From Sinorhizobium mexicanum (lineage in GTDB: Bacteria; Pseudomonadota; Alphaproteobacteria; Rhizobiales; Rhizobiaceae), in the NCBI RefSeq assembly GCF_013488225.1, contig NZ_CP041241.1:310001-374000 (forward strand): a DNA stretch of 64,000 nucleotides. The letters run 5' to 3'. Both the position numbers and the translations under genes were made by a program. Shown piece after piece: positions 63,749 to 64,000 of this stretch. Positions within the stretch are counted from its first letter, which is position 1, and each line of letters starts with the position of its first letter. Under the pieces are notes generated by a model, which saw only the letters and a list, made by a program, of their open reading frames with translations, did no database searches and was not told the DNA's origin.

Positions 63749-64000
63749 GTGAACTTCCGCCAGATCGAAGCGTTTCGCGCTGTCATCATCACCGGCACGG
63801 TATCTGCGGGTGCCGAACTGATGGGGATCACCCAGCCGGCCGTCAGTCGCCTCATCGCGGAACTCGAAACGTCCACCGGTTTCGCCCTCTTCGACCGTGT
63901 GAAAGGCAGGCTGGTACCCACGCCCGAGGGGCAGATTTTCTATCGCGACGTGGAGGCCAGCTTCCGCGGACTTGATCGGCTGCGATCTTCGGCCGCCCGC
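63749..64000 (+). CDS. LysR-family regulator (partial, cut by window end)
   Basis: 84 N-terminal codons from GTG 63749: NFRQIEAFRAVIITGTVSAGAELMGITQPAVSRLIAELETSTGFALFDRVKGRLVPTPEG, a complete LysR helix-turn-helix, continuing past the window. It is divergent from the MetC-like gene with 105 bases between, the usual layout of a LysR regulator and its target. Confidence 0.85.
   Translation, partial: MNFRQIEAFRAVIITGTVSAGAELMGITQPAVSRLIAELETSTGFALFDRVKGRLVPTPEGQIFYRDVEASFRGLDRLRSSAAR

Overview
The window reads as an alphaproteobacterial, high-GC, gene-dense accessory or chromid-like replicon of a Sinorhizobium/Ensifer-type rhizobium. Evidence: a protocatechuate pathway split into pcaDCHGB (with a divergent LysR gene, pcaQ) and pcaIJF (with a divergent IclR gene), which is the organisation known from S. 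meliloti pSymB; RIME-like palindromic repeats between genes; many transport and catabolic operons; and exopolysaccharide-type genes. The species assignment is inference; no rRNA or tRNA gene was seen.

Region 1 (1-20.1 kb) is a large catabolic block. It opens with the 3' end of an unknown gene and a XylX-type 2-keto-3-deoxy sugar acid dehydratase. A MaoC / CaiB-BaiF CoA-transferase / signal-less solute-binding-like operon follows. Next come a lactonase-type amidohydrolase, an IclR regulator, and an operon with a CUT1-type ABC importer, two enolase-superfamily enzymes, a sugar mutarotase, a Gfo/Idh/MocA oxidoreductase, a second MaoC protein, an SDR, an FAH-family hydrolase and L-fuconate dehydratase. 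A TRAP transporter (dctPQM) closes the block. Lactonase, mutarotase, dehydratase, SDR and hydrolase together match the non-phosphorylated L-fucose route to pyruvate and lactate. A perfect operator-like palindrome lies between the IclR gene and the ABC operon, and related sequences lie upstream of the other two flanking transcription units.

Region 2 (20.2-29.1 kb) holds small regulators and redox genes: a DUF2721 protein, a LuxR-type regulator with a degenerate receiver, a cold-shock protein, two SDR/regulator pairs (AraC, TetR), an acyltransferase-3 protein and DoxX. It also holds two decayed genes: a LigD-type ligase fragment and an alpha/beta hydrolase.

Region 3 (29.4-40.9 kb) has an FtsK paralogue without a membrane domain, a ParE/RHH toxin-antitoxin pair, a three-gene operon (ICMT-like methyltransferase, E2-core acyltransferase, SDR fused to a SEC-C zinc motif), envelope lipoproteins, an L,D-transpeptidase and a lone SDR flanked by repeats. 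An ECF sigma / DUF4142 / cupredoxin operon follows, with the same promoter-like motif in front of two of its genes. Just upstream of the sigma gene is a probable small RNA with three CCUCCUCCC-loop hairpins.

Region 4 (40.9-64 kb) holds pcaIJF-pcaR, an MscS channel, four polysaccharide genes (pyruvyltransferase, flippase, two glycosyltransferases), a sulfite-oxidase-fold molybdoenzyme, gamma-glutamyltransferase, a GNAT protein, pcaQ-pcaDCHGB, an FAD/NAD(P)-binding protein, a cystathionine beta-lyase-like enzyme and a LysR gene cut by the window end. Together the pca genes encode every step from protocatechuate to succinyl-CoA and acetyl-CoA.
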